Source: a virus. Taken from it: 54,190 bases of DNA. The DNA is taken from IMG/VR virus record IMGVR_UViG_3300046718_000581, positions 1 through 54,190 of that record. One strand, given 5' to 3'. Position numbers and translations under genes: made by a program. Below are positions 39,727 to 48,373 of this stretch, piece by piece (position 1 is the first letter of the stretch; every line of letters starts with the position of its first letter). Under the pieces are notes generated by a model, which saw only the letters and a list, made by a program, of their open reading frames with translations, was not told the DNA's origin and did no database searches.

Positions 39727-39783
39727 CTGTGGATACGTTGTCAGTATCGGGGCTGCGTCCAGTTGCCCCCACGTTATCCACAG
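39727..39783. promoter_or_regulatory. Inverted pair of DnaA-box-like sites
   Basis: CTGTGGATA (39727-39735) and TATCCACAG (39775-39783) are exact reverse complements; the right one contains the perfect DnaA box TTATCCACA (39774-39782), the left one is one base off. Between them lies GATAC...GTATC (39732-39748) and the 12-mer ACGTTGTCAGTA (39735-39746). It is the only gap between the modification cluster and the packaging genes. It could be an origin, a packaging or a control site. Confidence 0.45.
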
Positions 39784-39817
39784 TAATTTTGCAGCCCCAC
39801 TAGAGGAACAACGCGTC

Positions 39818-40621
39818 ATGAGCACCCCATGGGGACCCAAGCACACCGGCGTCGGCCTACCCGAGTACGAGAAGGCCGTCGAAGCGTACCGCGCGCACCC
39901 GGGCGACCACATCTACGCGAAGCACGCCACCGGCCTGACACACGCCGTTTGCATCCGCCTGTGGGACAAGGGCATGCCCTTCAAGAACCTCCGTCCCATC
40001 AAGGAAGTGCTGGAGGAGGAGCAGCGTCTGGCGCGCATCCTCCGCGCAGAGGCGCTCGCCGATGAGCGCCTGGCCGAGGCCGACGCCAAGCTATCGGCCG
40101 CCGACCGCGCCGCCATCGACCGGATGGCGCAAGCCGACCTGGACGTCAAGGCCCGCCTGAAGGAGTTGCACGAGAAGGCCAAGATCGACGCCGTCCAGAC
40201 CATGGCCGAAGAAGCCACCATCGTCTCGGCCGCCCGCAAGGTCGCCCTGTCCCTTCATGGACTCGCCGCCCAGGTGCTCCAGCAAGCCAACATCCGCGCC
40301 TTCGCCGCCGCCTACACCAAGGCCCTCGCCGACCAAGACCTCTCACCACGCGAAGCCCACCAGCTCCTACGCACCCTCGGCGCCTTCGGCCGCGACCTCG
40401 CACAACTCGACCTCTCGGTCCTCGACGCCGAACGCAAGCGCCTCGGCCAGCCCACCGACATCGTCAAGGTGGAAGTCGAGCACATGGATAGAGAAGACGC
40501 CCTCCGCGTCATCGAGGAGGCCGCCAGCGCCGCCGCCCTACTGCGCGATGACGAGGACGACGACACTCCCGCACCCAATGGCTCCAGCACCAACGGGTCA
40601 GGCAACGGCCTCGCCCACTAG
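39818..40621 (+). CDS. Putative small terminase or DNA-binding head protein (267 aa)
   Basis: ATG at 39818 with GAGGAA upstream. N-terminal region (TGLTHAVCIRLWDKGMPF) could hold an HTH; a long charged coiled coil (60-130) and an acidic, disordered C-terminus follow. Position upstream of the large terminase and the domain order fit a small terminase, but no motif is decisive. Confidence 0.5.
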   Translation: MSTPWGPKHTGVGLPEYEKAVEAYRAHPGDHIYAKHATGLTHAVCIRLWDKGMPFKNLRPIKEVLEEEQRLARILRAEALADERLAEADAKLSAADRAAIDRMAQADLDVKARLKELHEKAKIDAVQTMAEEATIVSAARKVALSLHGLAAQVLQQANIRAFAAAYTKALADQDLSPREAHQLLRTLGAFGRDLAQLDLSVLDAERKRLGQPTDIVKVEVEHMDREDALRVIEEAASAAALLRDDEDDDTPAPNGSSTNGSGNGLAH

Positions 40622-40845
40622 CACACCTCATCCGCGTCGTCTTCGTCCTCGAATCGTGGGAAGCATTCGTCGGCTACAAGCTGAGCCTGCCGCCACCCCA
40701 CCGGGTCCAACGCCGCCTCTGCCATCCAGTACCTGTCCGCACAGTCGAGCGACCCCAGGACATCGCCCGTCCGTCCACGTATCCACTCGTCCTCGTCCAG
40801 GTCGACCCGCCGCCCGCACCATGCACACGTTCCGTCTCGTCCCAT
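40618..40845 (-). CDS. Small Cys-containing acidic protein (75 aa), opposite strand
   Basis: ATG at 40845. CAWCGRRVDLDEDEWIRG at the start looks like half a zinc site, and the protein ends in Cys. It is one of only two minus-strand genes in the packaging region and overlaps the preceding gene's stop by four bases. May be an independently expressed accessory gene. Confidence 0.5.
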   Translation of the reverse strand: MGRDGTCAWCGRRVDLDEDEWIRGRTGDVLGSLDCADRYWMAEAALDPVGWRQAQLVADECFPRFEDEDDADEVC

Positions 40846-40854
40846 GCTAGCTAG

Positions 40855-40906
40855 ACGTTGTCAGTACCTATTTCTGACACCTAACGCTAGCCTGGGGCTA
40901 GCGTTA
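40855..40906. promoter_or_regulatory. Repeated 12-mer and 11-bp hairpin upstream of the terminase genes
   Basis: ACGTTGTCAGTA (40855-40866) is identical to 39735-39746. TAACGCTAGCC (40882-40892) and GGCTAGCGTTA (40896-40906) pair perfectly around TGG. The hairpin could end transcription from the left or be a packaging-related structure. A TTGACC lies just after it (40916-40921). Confidence 0.5.
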
Positions 40907-40993
40907 CAGCCAAATTTGACCTCCCGCCAAGTCTCTGATATTGCTGGAAGCGTGACGACGCTGCGGCGAACAGTGCATGCGAGCCCGAGGGTG

Positions 40994-41176
40994 ATGAAGC
41001 CCAAGAAGGGCGGTCGGCAGGTCAAGCTGTGGGCGTACGGCTACGCTGACCTCGCCAAGCTGCTGCGCACCACCGAGGGTGCGGTGCGCGTTCTCATCTG
41101 CGAGAACCGGTTCGACCCGGAGAGCTTGGAAGAGGTGGTCGCGTACGCCATCCGGCGCCTGGGGCGGTCGGCCTGA
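40994..41176 (+). CDS. Small HTH-like protein (60 aa)
   Basis: ATG at 40994 follows GAGGG; an in-frame GTG at 40952 would add 14 residues. WAYGYADLAKLLRTTEGAV followed by LICENRFDPESLEEVVAYAI reads as HTH plus helix, and the protein is basic. Directly upstream of the large terminase; could be a small terminase or regulator. Confidence 0.5.
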   Translation: MKPKKGGRQVKLWAYGYADLAKLLRTTEGAVRVLICENRFDPESLEEVVAYAIRRLGRSA

Positions 41177-41237
41177 TGCAGCCGATTGCCAAACGGCCGC
41201 GGGTGGACACCCTTGAATCGCCAAACGGCGTGTCCTG

Positions 41238-42695
41238 ATGCCGCGCGCGCCTGCCGCCCTGCTCAAGCACGCCCGCGCCGCGAGCGACGCGCTCCAGCGG
41301 CTGTACCCGCTGGCCGTCCAGAACCCGGCCCTGTTTGCTCAGCTTGTGCTGCGGGACGAGCAGACGCACTTGCCGGTCAAGCTGGCCGGGATGCACAAGG
41401 CGTGGCACGAACTGGCGAACGAACACGACCGGCTCATCATCTGGGCGCACAACCGCGCGGGCAAGACGCAGCAGATGGCCATCGCCCGCGCGCTCTGGGA
41501 GATGGGACGCAACCCGAGCATCCGCATTCTCATCGTCTCCAGCACGCACGAGCGCGCCTCCAAGATTCTGTCGTCCATCGCGGACTACGCGCGGGGCTCG
41601 CTCGCGTACCGCGCCATCTTCCCTGACATCGCGCCGGCCGACCCGTGGAACACGACCGAGTTGACGGTCAAGCGACCGTACGGCATCAAGGACCCGACCG
41701 TGCGCGCGCTCGGCGTGGGTGGGGAGATCTTGGGCGCCCGCGTTGACCTCCTCATCTACGACGACGTGCTGACGCTCTCCAACACGGCGACCGCGGACCA
41801 GCGCGCCAAGCTCTGGACGTGGCACACCAACACGATGGTCGGCCGTCTCACCAATCAGGCGCGCGTGCTCTGCATCGGGACGGCGTTCTACCCCGACGAC
41901 CTCATGCACAAGCTGGCAGGCACCGGCGCCTACCGCGCGGTGCGCTACCCGGTGGTCGATGACCAGACCGGCCTGCCGCGCTGGCCCGAACGGTTCACCC
42001 CCGAACTCATCGAGCGCGAGCGCATCGCCATGGGCTCGTTCGAGTTCGCTCGCAACATGCTGTGCATCGCGCGCGATGACTCCAGTGCGGTCTTCAAGCA
42101 GGCGTGGGTCGATGTCTGCCTGACACTGGGGCGCGACAAGGAGATGGCGTACGGGTTGGCGACCGTGCCGGCCGGCTGCTCGACGTACACCGGCGTCGAC
42201 CTCGCGGTGCAGCAGCACGCCGCGGCCGACCTGACGGTCCTCACCACCATCATCGTGCATCCGAACCACCGCAAGGAACTGCTCTGCATCGAGTCGGGCA
42301 AGTGGCACGGCCCGGAGATTGTTGACCGCATCCACGACCACCATCGGCGGTACCATTCGGTCGTGCTCGTGGAGAACAACGCGGCGCAGGAGTTCATCGC
42401 GCAGTACAGCCGCGCCGCCGGCATCCCGTGCCGCGGCTACACGACCGGACGCAACAAGGTGCATCCCGAGTTCGGTGTCGAGCACCTGGCGACCGAGATG
42501 GAAACCGGCCAGTGGATATTTCCCTGCCGCGGCGGCATCAGCCGCGAGTTGAACGCGCTCATCGCCGAGCTGTTGCAGTACAGTCCGAAGGAGCACACAG
42601 GCGACCGGATCATGAGTCTGTGGCTGGCGCGCGAGGCATCGCGTCTCGGGAACATTCGTGCTGAAGTGGGTAGGCTCGACCTCTTGAGCCGCTGA
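41238..42695 (+). CDS. terL: Terminase large subunit
   Basis: 485 residues. ATPase: Walker A-like AHNRAGKT (70-77), Walker B LLIYDD (170-175). Nuclease: Asp320 (GVDLAV), Glu378 (LVENNAAQEF) and Asp455 (HTGDRIMSLWLA) in the expected order. Drives DNA into the prohead and cuts it. Full length for the family. Confidence 0.92.
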   Translation: MPRAPAALLKHARAASDALQRLYPLAVQNPALFAQLVLRDEQTHLPVKLAGMHKAWHELANEHDRLIIWAHNRAGKTQQMAIARALWEMGRNPSIRILIVSSTHERASKILSSIADYARGSLAYRAIFPDIAPADPWNTTELTVKRPYGIKDPTVRALGVGGEILGARVDLLIYDDVLTLSNTATADQRAKLWTWHTNTMVGRLTNQARVLCIGTAFYPDDLMHKLAGTGAYRAVRYPVVDDQTGLPRWPERFTPELIERERIAMGSFEFARNMLCIARDDSSAVFKQAWVDVCLTLGRDKEMAYGLATVPAGCSTYTGVDLAVQQHAAADLTVLTTIIVHPNHRKELLCIESGKWHGPEIVDRIHDHHRRYHSVVLVENNAAQEFIAQYSRAAGIPCRGYTTGRNKVHPEFGVEHLATEMETGQWIFPCRGGISRELNALIAELLQYSPKEHTGDRIMSLWLAREASRLGNIRAEVGRLDLLSR

Positions 42696-42709
42696 CAAAG
42701 GAGACCACC

Positions 42710-42991
42710 ATGAGTGAAGACGCCATCGGAGCCGCAGCCCGCGCCCTGTACGCCCAGGACGCGCCCAACTACAGTTGGGACGCGCTGTCCGGCCATGAGC
42801 GCGAGCCGTACTACGCCCGCGCTCGCACCAATGCGGCCGAGTCCGCGCCGCCGCCCGAGGTCCCGCCGGCGGAGACCGGCGAGGGCGGCAGTGGTGAAGA
42901 GGCGCCGCCCGACCCGGACGCGCCGCTCATCGACCAGCCGGAAGGCTCGGACCTGCCGATGCCCAAGTCCAAGCGCAAGGTCCCGAAGTAG
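42710..42991 (+). CDS. Small acidic/Pro-rich protein (93 aa)
   Basis: ATG at 42710 with AAGGAG upstream. A short helical N-terminus (DAIGAAARALYAQDAP, then a Tyr/Arg-rich part) is followed by a disordered Pro/Glu tail and a basic end KSKRKVPK. Small proteins with this kind of N-terminal motif occur in other phages without assigned function. Confidence 0.55.
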   Translation: MSEDAIGAAARALYAQDAPNYSWDALSGHEREPYYARARTNAAESAPPPEVPPAETGEGGSGEEAPPDPDAPLIDQPEGSDLPMPKSKRKVPK

Positions 42992-42994
42992 CCC

Positions 42995-43147
42995 ATGCGG
43001 GTGACGCTGTTCGCGTGGGGGCTCGTGACGGCGACTGTGGCGGGCGCGGCCGTTTGCGCCTGGCGCCACGACTGGGCCGATGCCGCCATGCTCGGCGTCG
43101 GTGCAGTTTCGTTCGCCGCGGCGTCGTGGCTGGCGTACCGCAGATGA
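42995..43147 (+). CDS. Two-TM micro-protein (50 aa)
   Basis: ATG at 42995 encodes a hydrophobic helix (MRVTLFAWGLVTATVAGAAV), a short charged turn (WRHDWAD) and a second hydrophobic helix ending in AYRR. Hairpin membrane topology. Stop overlaps the next start. Holin-like size, but far from the lysis block. Confidence 0.5.
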   Translation: MRVTLFAWGLVTATVAGAAVCAWRHDWADAAMLGVGAVSFAAASWLAYRR

Positions 43148-43332
43148 AGGTCAAGGAGCTAATCACCAAGCTCCGGTCGGCCCCGCCCAACTTGCGGGTG
43201 GTGTTCGATGTGGAGGCCGCTCGCTTCGACGTGCATGAGGTGGACGTCGACACCTGCTGGTACGAGCCGGACATCGACGCGGTCGTGCTCGGCACCAAGG
43301 CACTGCGTCGTCACGCTACCGAGGAGGAATGA
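43144..43332 (+). CDS. Small protein (62 aa)
   Basis: ATG overlaps the previous stop. Begins MKVKELITKLRSAPPNLRVV and is a compact acidic alpha/beta protein. No family recognised. Confidence 0.5.
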   Translation: MKVKELITKLRSAPPNLRVVFDVEAARFDVHEVDVDTCWYEPDIDAVVLGTKALRRHATEEE

Positions 43333-43334
43333 CC

Positions 43335-43526
43335 ATGACGTTCAACGAGAAGGTCGAAGACGCCGCCAAGATTGCGTTCGAGGCCGCGACCGAGTTGTCC
43401 TGGGACTTGCTCCCGCTGGACACCCGGCGGAGCTACATCGCTCTGGCCACGACCTACGTGACGCCTCTCCCGCCGTCTCTGGCCAAGACGTTCGAGGACA
43501 CCTTCCTGCTGAACTACGTCCCCTGA
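43335..43526 (+). CDS. Small helical protein (63 aa)
   Basis: ATG at 43335 is better spaced from GAGGAG than ATG 43329. Acidic helical N-terminus. The C-terminal end is overlapped by the opposite-strand gene. No family recognised. Confidence 0.45.
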   Translation: MTFNEKVEDAAKIAFEAATELSWDLLPLDTRRSYIALATTYVTPLPPSLAKTFEDTFLLNYVP

Positions 43527-43756
43527 CGCTTGCGCACGACGGTCACCTCGGAGACGGTCCGCGGTCGCCGGGTGCCGAGTCCGTACTCCTGCTCGATGAA
43601 GAGCCGGTACTGTCCCATCCATTCGCGGAGTGTTTGCTTGTCCGGCAGGGCGCCCGGCGCGGCCCGCTGCGCCCGTTCGTACATGACTTGGAAGCGCCTC
43701 ACGTCATCCCGTGCCCGCGCCACGAACTGGAGGAGCGTAACGGATTGGTTCGGCAT
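43514..43756 (-). CDS. Small opposite-strand protein (80 aa)
   Basis: ATG at 43756. Basic, helical (QFVARARDDVRRFQVMYERA) with a Lys/Arg tail. The second minus-strand gene in the head region. No family and no clear promoter seen; real coding is likely but not certain. Confidence 0.45.
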   Translation of the reverse strand: MPNQSVTLLQFVARARDDVRRFQVMYERAQRAAPGALPDKQTLREWMGQYRLFIEQEYGLGTRRPRTVSEVTVVRKRQGT

Positions 43757-43798
43757 GCCTGAGATGTTAGCCTACGGGACAACGCAAGGAGAATCCTC

Positions 43799-44242
43799 AT
43801 GATGAACGACACTGTCGCCGATGAGCAGCACGCCCAGCGTCTCCGCGTTGTCGAGAACGTCGCGCACCACATGGGCATGACCGAGGAGAACCCCGAGGCG
43901 CCGACGGACGCTCCGGCCGAGTCGCCGCCCGAGGTTCCTGCCGCGCCGCCGGTCGAGGCGCCGCCTGCCGAGGAACCCCCGCCGGTGTCTGAGCCGACGG
44001 CGACCGGCGAGGAGTTCCCGCTGCAAGGGAGCCCGGAGTACCTGACTTACGCGGAGAACCCACTGCCCGAGAAGCTGTGGCACTGCCCCGCCGGCCACGA
44101 GATGCGTGTGAAGGGTCCGCACACGCCCCCGACGCTTTCGCTCGTGGAGCACGGGCTGCGCATCTCGACCGGTCCCATCTGCTTCATCTGCCTGACCGAC
44201 TTCATGCGGGCCAACTTCAAGATGGTTCCGGTCGATGGCTGA
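43799..44242 (+). CDS. Pro/Glu-rich protein with C-terminal zinc motif (147 aa)
   Basis: ATG at 43799 after AAGGAG. A disordered Pro/Ala/Glu segment (30-75) is followed by HCPAGHEMR and CFICL, which could bind zinc. Overlaps the next start. No family recognised. Confidence 0.5.
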   Translation: MMNDTVADEQHAQRLRVVENVAHHMGMTEENPEAPTDAPAESPPEVPAAPPVEAPPAEEPPPVSEPTATGEEFPLQGSPEYLTYAENPLPEKLWHCPAGHEMRVKGPHTPPTLSLVEHGLRISTGPICFICLTDFMRANFKMVPVDG

Positions 44243-44588
44243 CCCGCGGACGGAGGAAGAGTTGGCGGCCGCACTGGCGAACGACGCCTCCGTCCCGCTT
44301 GGCGTCACCGCTGATGAGTACACCCGGGCGTTCCGTCAGGTGCAGGAGCGGTCGCGCGCGCTCGACCCGCCTGACCAGATGGTGGAGCTGGCGCTGTTCA
44401 ACTCCCGCATCCTGACGGTGCTCGCACTGCGGGCGGCCACCAAGGCGCTCGCGGACTGCGACGTGTTGCTCGCGGCTCGGGAGCCCGAGGAGGCCGAGGA
44501 CTGTTCCCTCGTTGTCGTTCAGTTGCTCGACATCGCCGAGCGGGCGGACCGGCTGGCCGACAAGATCCTCACGGCCTCGGGTCGATGA
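44235..44588 (+). CDS. Helical protein (117 aa)
   Basis: Overlaps the previous gene by eight bases. Acidic and almost all helical; VVVQLLDIAERADRLADKIL at the end. No family recognised. Upstream of the portal gene, so head-assembly role possible. Confidence 0.5.
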   Translation: MADPRTEEELAAALANDASVPLGVTADEYTRAFRQVQERSRALDPPDQMVELALFNSRILTVLALRAATKALADCDVLLAAREPEEAEDCSLVVVQLLDIAERADRLADKILTASGR

Positions 44589-44689
44589 CGCCGACCCAAG
44601 CCATCCTGCTCGCGCTTGCTGTCGGTGCTGGCGTCGGCACCAGCTACGTTCTGGTCACCTGGCTTCTCGGCCGCCTCTTCTACAAGTAG
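44585..44689 (+). CDS. 34-residue single-TM peptide
   Basis: ATG at 44585 overlaps the previous stop and encodes MTPTQAILLALAVGAGVGTS followed by a further hydrophobic half and KYK-type end (LGRLFYK). One membrane helix. Small but tightly packed between two coupled genes. Confidence 0.45.
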   Translation: MTPTQAILLALAVGAGVGTSYVLVTWLLGRLFYK

Positions 44690-44698
44690 GATGTGAGC

Positions 44699-46663
44699 AT
44701 GTCCTCAGCGACGCGGACCACGAGCAATGCCGGCAAGGTCAACATCGCGGCGGATGGCCCGCGCCTGATGAGCAGAGTCGCGAGGCTCGGGATGAGCCCG
44801 CGACAGCAAGTGCTCAACCACTACTGGGCCGTCTACCGGTGCTCGAACTACGACGCCCGGCGTGTCGACTGGGATGGTCGAGAGCGCGTCGATGCCGTGA
44901 GCCACGAGGCCATCTCGATGGCGGGCTTCATCCCGCCCGGCTTCTACGATGCTGGTCAGACCTTTCCGCTCAAGTTCCGCCGCCCGACCACGCCGTACAA
45001 CTTGGTGAAGGTCATCGTCGACCGCTTCACTGGGCTCCTGTTCTCGGAGCGCCGGCACCCTCAGCTCCGTGTCGAGGGCGACCCCATCACCGAGGACTTC
45101 GTCAACGCGCTCGCCGAGTCCGCTCGCTTGTGGGCGGCCATGATTCAGGCGCGCACGTTCGGCGGCGGCACCGGCACCGCGGCCATCGGCTTCCAGTTCC
45201 TCGATGGCAAGCCCATCGTCGAGGTGCATGACCCGCGCTGGGTGTTCCCCGACTTCAAGGACCGCGTCACCCATGACCTGCGGTCCATCGAGAAGCGGTA
45301 CCAGTACCCGGTCGAGATGCTCGACGAAGAGAAGGGCGTCTGGGTCGAGGTGCCGCACTGGTACCGCCGGGTCATCGATGAGCAGCACGACATCCTGTGG
45401 AAGCCCATCCCTGTTGGCGAGGGCGAGGAGCCCGACTGGGACAACCCGGACAACATCGCCAGCATGGTCGAGCACAACTTCGGTTGGTGCCCGGTTCAGT
45501 GGATTCAGAACCTGCCGGTGGTAGATGACATTGACGGTGACCCGGACTGCCTCGGCATCTACGACATGGTCGAGGCCATCGATGCCCTGCTCGCACAGGC
45601 GAACCGCGGCATCATCGCCAACTGCGACCCGACGGTCGTGGTCGTGTCCCCGGACCCACTCGCCGACCTGGCGAAGGGCTCGAACAACGCGATCAAGCTG
45701 ACGACCGGCTCGGCGGCCTACATGGAGATTTCCGGCTCAGGTCCGAAGGCCGCCCAAGACTACGCGGACAAGCTCCGCACCTACGCGTTGGAGGTCGCTC
45801 AGTGCGTGCTCGAACACCCGGAGTCTGGTGGCGGCCAGCGCACCGCGACGGAGATTGAGCGCGCCTACTCCTCGATGCTCGCCAAGGCCGACGTGCTCCG
45901 CGAGCAGTACGGCGAGCGCGGTGTGAAGCCGCTCATGGAGAAGATGCTCAAGGCGGCCAAGCAGGTGACCCAGCCGCGTACCGAGGGCGAGTCCATCGTG
46001 CGTGGCGCGCTTACCCTGCCCGACCGCATCGAGCAGGACCCCGGTACTGGCGAGTCTTCGACGATTCCGCGCCGCCCTGGACCTGGCGGCGTGATGAAGC
46101 TCCAGTGGCCCGGGTACTTTGAGCCGTCCCTTCAGGACGTGAACATGGCCGTCCAGGCGTCGACCGGCGCGAAGGCGGCGCAGCTCATTGATGACGAGCA
46201 CGCGACCAAGTTCGTGTCGGACTACTTCCACGTCGAGAACGTCCCGGCCATGATGAAGAAGATCGAGGACGAGCAGGCCGCGCAGCAGGGCCAGTTCGAC
46301 CAGCAGTCGATGGGCGACCTGACCGGTGGCGTCCCGCCCGATGCGGGCGCGCTGCCGGCCGATGCGGCGCCCGACGACCAGTACGTGCCCGACGAGTTGC
46401 CGCCGCAGACCGACGCGCTCAAGCTCACCTCGACGGACCTGGGCATCATCGTCACGGTCAACGAGGCGCGCTCGTCGGTCGGGCTCGGCCCGCTCATCGA
46501 CCAGAAGACAGGCAACTGGGACCCCGATGGCGAACTCACCATCGCCCAGTTCAAGGCGAAGCACGAAGAGACGGTGGCCGCAGCCGCCAACGCCGAGGAC
46601 GGCAGCGTGGATGGGCAAGCGCCTACCCCCACGCCCGGCGCTTTCGGTAAGGGCAAGCGGTAG
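44699..46663 (+). CDS. Portal protein
   Basis: ATG at 44699 is seven bases after AGGA; GTG 44693 is the alternative. 654 residues with portal features: a Tyr/Arg-rich N-terminal block, the long stem/wing region with VDRFTGLLF, many acidic segments, a helical crown region with AVQASTGAKAAQLIDDEHAT, and a disordered C-terminus. Position after the large terminase is standard. Forms the ring through which DNA enters. Confidence 0.82.
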   Translation: MSSATRTTSNAGKVNIAADGPRLMSRVARLGMSPRQQVLNHYWAVYRCSNYDARRVDWDGRERVDAVSHEAISMAGFIPPGFYDAGQTFPLKFRRPTTPYNLVKVIVDRFTGLLFSERRHPQLRVEGDPITEDFVNALAESARLWAAMIQARTFGGGTGTAAIGFQFLDGKPIVEVHDPRWVFPDFKDRVTHDLRSIEKRYQYPVEMLDEEKGVWVEVPHWYRRVIDEQHDILWKPIPVGEGEEPDWDNPDNIASMVEHNFGWCPVQWIQNLPVVDDIDGDPDCLGIYDMVEAIDALLAQANRGIIANCDPTVVVVSPDPLADLAKGSNNAIKLTTGSAAYMEISGSGPKAAQDYADKLRTYALEVAQCVLEHPESGGGQRTATEIERAYSSMLAKADVLREQYGERGVKPLMEKMLKAAKQVTQPRTEGESIVRGALTLPDRIEQDPGTGESSTIPRRPGPGGVMKLQWPGYFEPSLQDVNMAVQASTGAKAAQLIDDEHATKFVSDYFHVENVPAMMKKIEDEQAAQQGQFDQQSMGDLTGGVPPDAGALPADAAPDDQYVPDELPPQTDALKLTSTDLGIIVTVNEARSSVGLGPLIDQKTGNWDPDGELTIAQFKAKHEETVAAAANAEDGSVDGQAPTPTPGAFGKGKR

Positions 46664-46672
46664 GGGGAACGC

Positions 46673-46915
46673 ATGTGGAGCCAGTGGTATCTGCCCGAGC
46701 AGTTGAAAGTCTTCGGCGTCGACTTCGACATGGTCGAACGCTGGCAGGCGGTCGGCTACGCGCGCGTCGAGAAGTTCGACCTCAACGGGCGCAACGACAT
46801 CTACATCTGCCTGCGGGACTTCCTCGGCCACGACCCGGCGGTCGAGATTCCGCAAATCGACGCGGTCGTCGCGCATATGGAGCGGACCAAGGCTGTCGCC
46901 CCGCCCAACGTGTGA
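46673..46915 (+). CDS. Small protein (80 aa)
   Basis: ATG at 46673 with GGGGGA upstream. Aromatic N-terminus (MWSQWYLPEQLKVFGVDFDM). No family recognised. First small gene downstream of the portal gene. Confidence 0.5.
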   Translation: MWSQWYLPEQLKVFGVDFDMVERWQAVGYARVEKFDLNGRNDIYICLRDFLGHDPAVEIPQIDAVVAHMERTKAVAPPNV

Positions 46916-46916
46916 C

Positions 46917-47360
46917 GTGGTCATCGCGATCGATTTCGACGGCACCATCGTGGAGCAGGGGCACGCCTACGATGACGTGACCTCTCCGCTCGTGCTGATG
47001 CCTGGCGCGAAGGAGGCGTTGCTCGCGCTCAAGAAGGCCGAGCACCTGCTCATCCTCTGGTCCGCGCGCGCCTCGCGGTGGCTGCTCTACAATCCAAGCT
47101 ACGACCCGCTGGTCCGCGTGGGCAAGCGCCGGATGAACGTGGCGCAGTGGGAGAAGGCGCGGCCGCTCAACGTCGCCCGGTACCAGCAGATGCTGGCGTT
47201 CGTCGCGAAGGAGCTGCCGGGTATCTTCGACGCCATCGATGACGGCGCCGCTGGCAAGGTCTCCGCCGACCTGTTCATCGACGACCGCGCCATCAAGTAT
47301 GGCGAGGGCCTGTCGGGGCTGTCCTGGGCGAACATCAAGCGCGCGTATGGCTCCCCGTGA
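46917..47360 (+). CDS. HAD-family phosphatase
   Basis: GTG at 46917; 147 residues. Motif I IDFDGTIVE (Asp6, Asp8), motif II-like LILWSARAS, and FIDDRAIKYGEG near the end as motif IV. Probably removes phosphate from a nucleotide or from 3'-ends. Resembles phage-encoded HAD proteins of unknown substrate. Confidence 0.78.
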   Translation: MVIAIDFDGTIVEQGHAYDDVTSPLVLMPGAKEALLALKKAEHLLILWSARASRWLLYNPSYDPLVRVGKRRMNVAQWEKARPLNVARYQQMLAFVAKELPGIFDAIDDGAAGKVSADLFIDDRAIKYGEGLSGLSWANIKRAYGSP

Positions 47361-47566
47361 GATTCGGGTTCGACGTCTGCGGCTTTCTGAGCGACGTCGA
47401 CCACGCGCTCCACTGCCCCGATAACCACGAGACGCCCGACGTGTTCGTGTGGTGCCGGCGCTGCCAGCACACCATGTTGGTCGAGCCCGAGGACTGCTCG
47501 TGCAGCATGTGCGGACTCCCCGTCGCCGAGCGGGCGCCTGATGACTTCTACCTCCTGTCAAGCTAG
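47357..47566 (+). CDS. Cys-rich small protein (69 aa)
   Basis: GTG start overlaps the HAD stop. CRRCQHTM and CSCSMCGLP suggest one or two zinc sites. Function unknown. Confidence 0.5.
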   Translation: MRFGFDVCGFLSDVDHALHCPDNHETPDVFVWCRRCQHTMLVEPEDCSCSMCGLPVAERAPDDFYLLSS

Positions 47567-47576
47567 GCTGGTCGAC

Positions 47577-47975
47577 ATGAGCACCCTCAAGAACACGGGC
47601 AAGTTCAAGGGCGGCCTGCCGGCGACGGCGCACGCGCATGAGGCTAGCGGGGGGCGCGCGACGGGGACGGGCCGTGAACCATTGCCTGCGGCTGGCCCCG
47701 CCGGCGACAAGGCTGCGAAGGCGTCTGCGAAGCCCGGCTGGCAGCCGCCCGAGATGACCGGGCGCCAGCATGCTGAGCAGGTGCTCATCCATTCCGAGAG
47801 GGCGGAGCGTCACGTTGCCGCGCCGCCCATGCGCCGCGCGTTCGAGGCGATGGCGCGCGGTCATGCCGAGAAGGCGGCGTCGGTCGGCCACGGTGCCGTC
47901 GAGACTGGCGAGAAGGGCGGCATGTACTACACCTCGCCGTCGGGGCACCGCGTCTACCTCGGGGGCAACAAGTGA
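47577..47975 (+). CDS. Small head-region protein with C-terminal GG-x-YY tag (132 aa)
   Basis: ATG at 47577. Basic, Ala/Gly-rich and probably disordered at first, then helical (about 60-105). It ends with the tag ETGEKGGMYYTSPSGHRVYL, shared in form with the genes at 48373 and 50465 and with the N-terminus of the RelA-type protein at 15689-16609. Probably a minor head component or carried effector. Confidence 0.6.
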   Translation: MSTLKNTGKFKGGLPATAHAHEASGGRATGTGREPLPAAGPAGDKAAKASAKPGWQPPEMTGRQHAEQVLIHSERAERHVAAPPMRRAFEAMARGHAEKAASVGHGAVETGEKGGMYYTSPSGHRVYLGGNK

Positions 47976-48373
47976 GCAAGCCCAAGATCATCCACACCAC
48001 CAAGCTGTTCGGTGGGCGGGAGACGGCGGAGGATGTTCACCGTCGGGTCGCGCTCGCCAACCGGAAGTGCCCGTGCGGACTGCCGGCGGCGACGCGCGCC
48101 ATGACGTTCGCGCCCCTCAAGGAGCTGATGGACAAGGACCCGATGCGCATCCGCTGGCTGGCCGCCCAGAACAACGGGCAGGTGCCGATGCTGCGTATCA
48201 AGACCGGGCGCAACGACGACACCGCGGCGGACTTCGTGAAGCTGGGGACCGTCTACTGCTGTGAGGTCTGCCAGCCCGCGCTGGAGAAGACCCTCGCCAA
48301 GCTCCCGTCGTGGGTGCTGGTGGACATCGACCGTGGCCCGGGCAAGGACAAGCCCATCATCCAGGTGGCGTGA
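47972..48373 (+). CDS. Zinc-binding-like protein (133 aa)
   Basis: GTG start overlapping the previous stop. CPCGLPAATRAM and CCEVC suggest a four-Cys site around a central domain. Ends in a Lys/Asp-rich segment. No family recognised. Confidence 0.5.
   Translation: MSKPKIIHTTKLFGGRETAEDVHRRVALANRKCPCGLPAATRAMTFAPLKELMDKDPMRIRWLAAQNNGQVPMLRIKTGRNDDTAADFVKLGTVYCCEVCQPALEKTLAKLPSWVLVDIDRGPGKDKPIIQVA

Noticed and set aside
41094-42698. Minus-strand open frame of 534 codons opposite the large terminase
   Set aside because: The plus strand encodes all terminase motifs. The antisense frame exists because of the high G/C at third positions.
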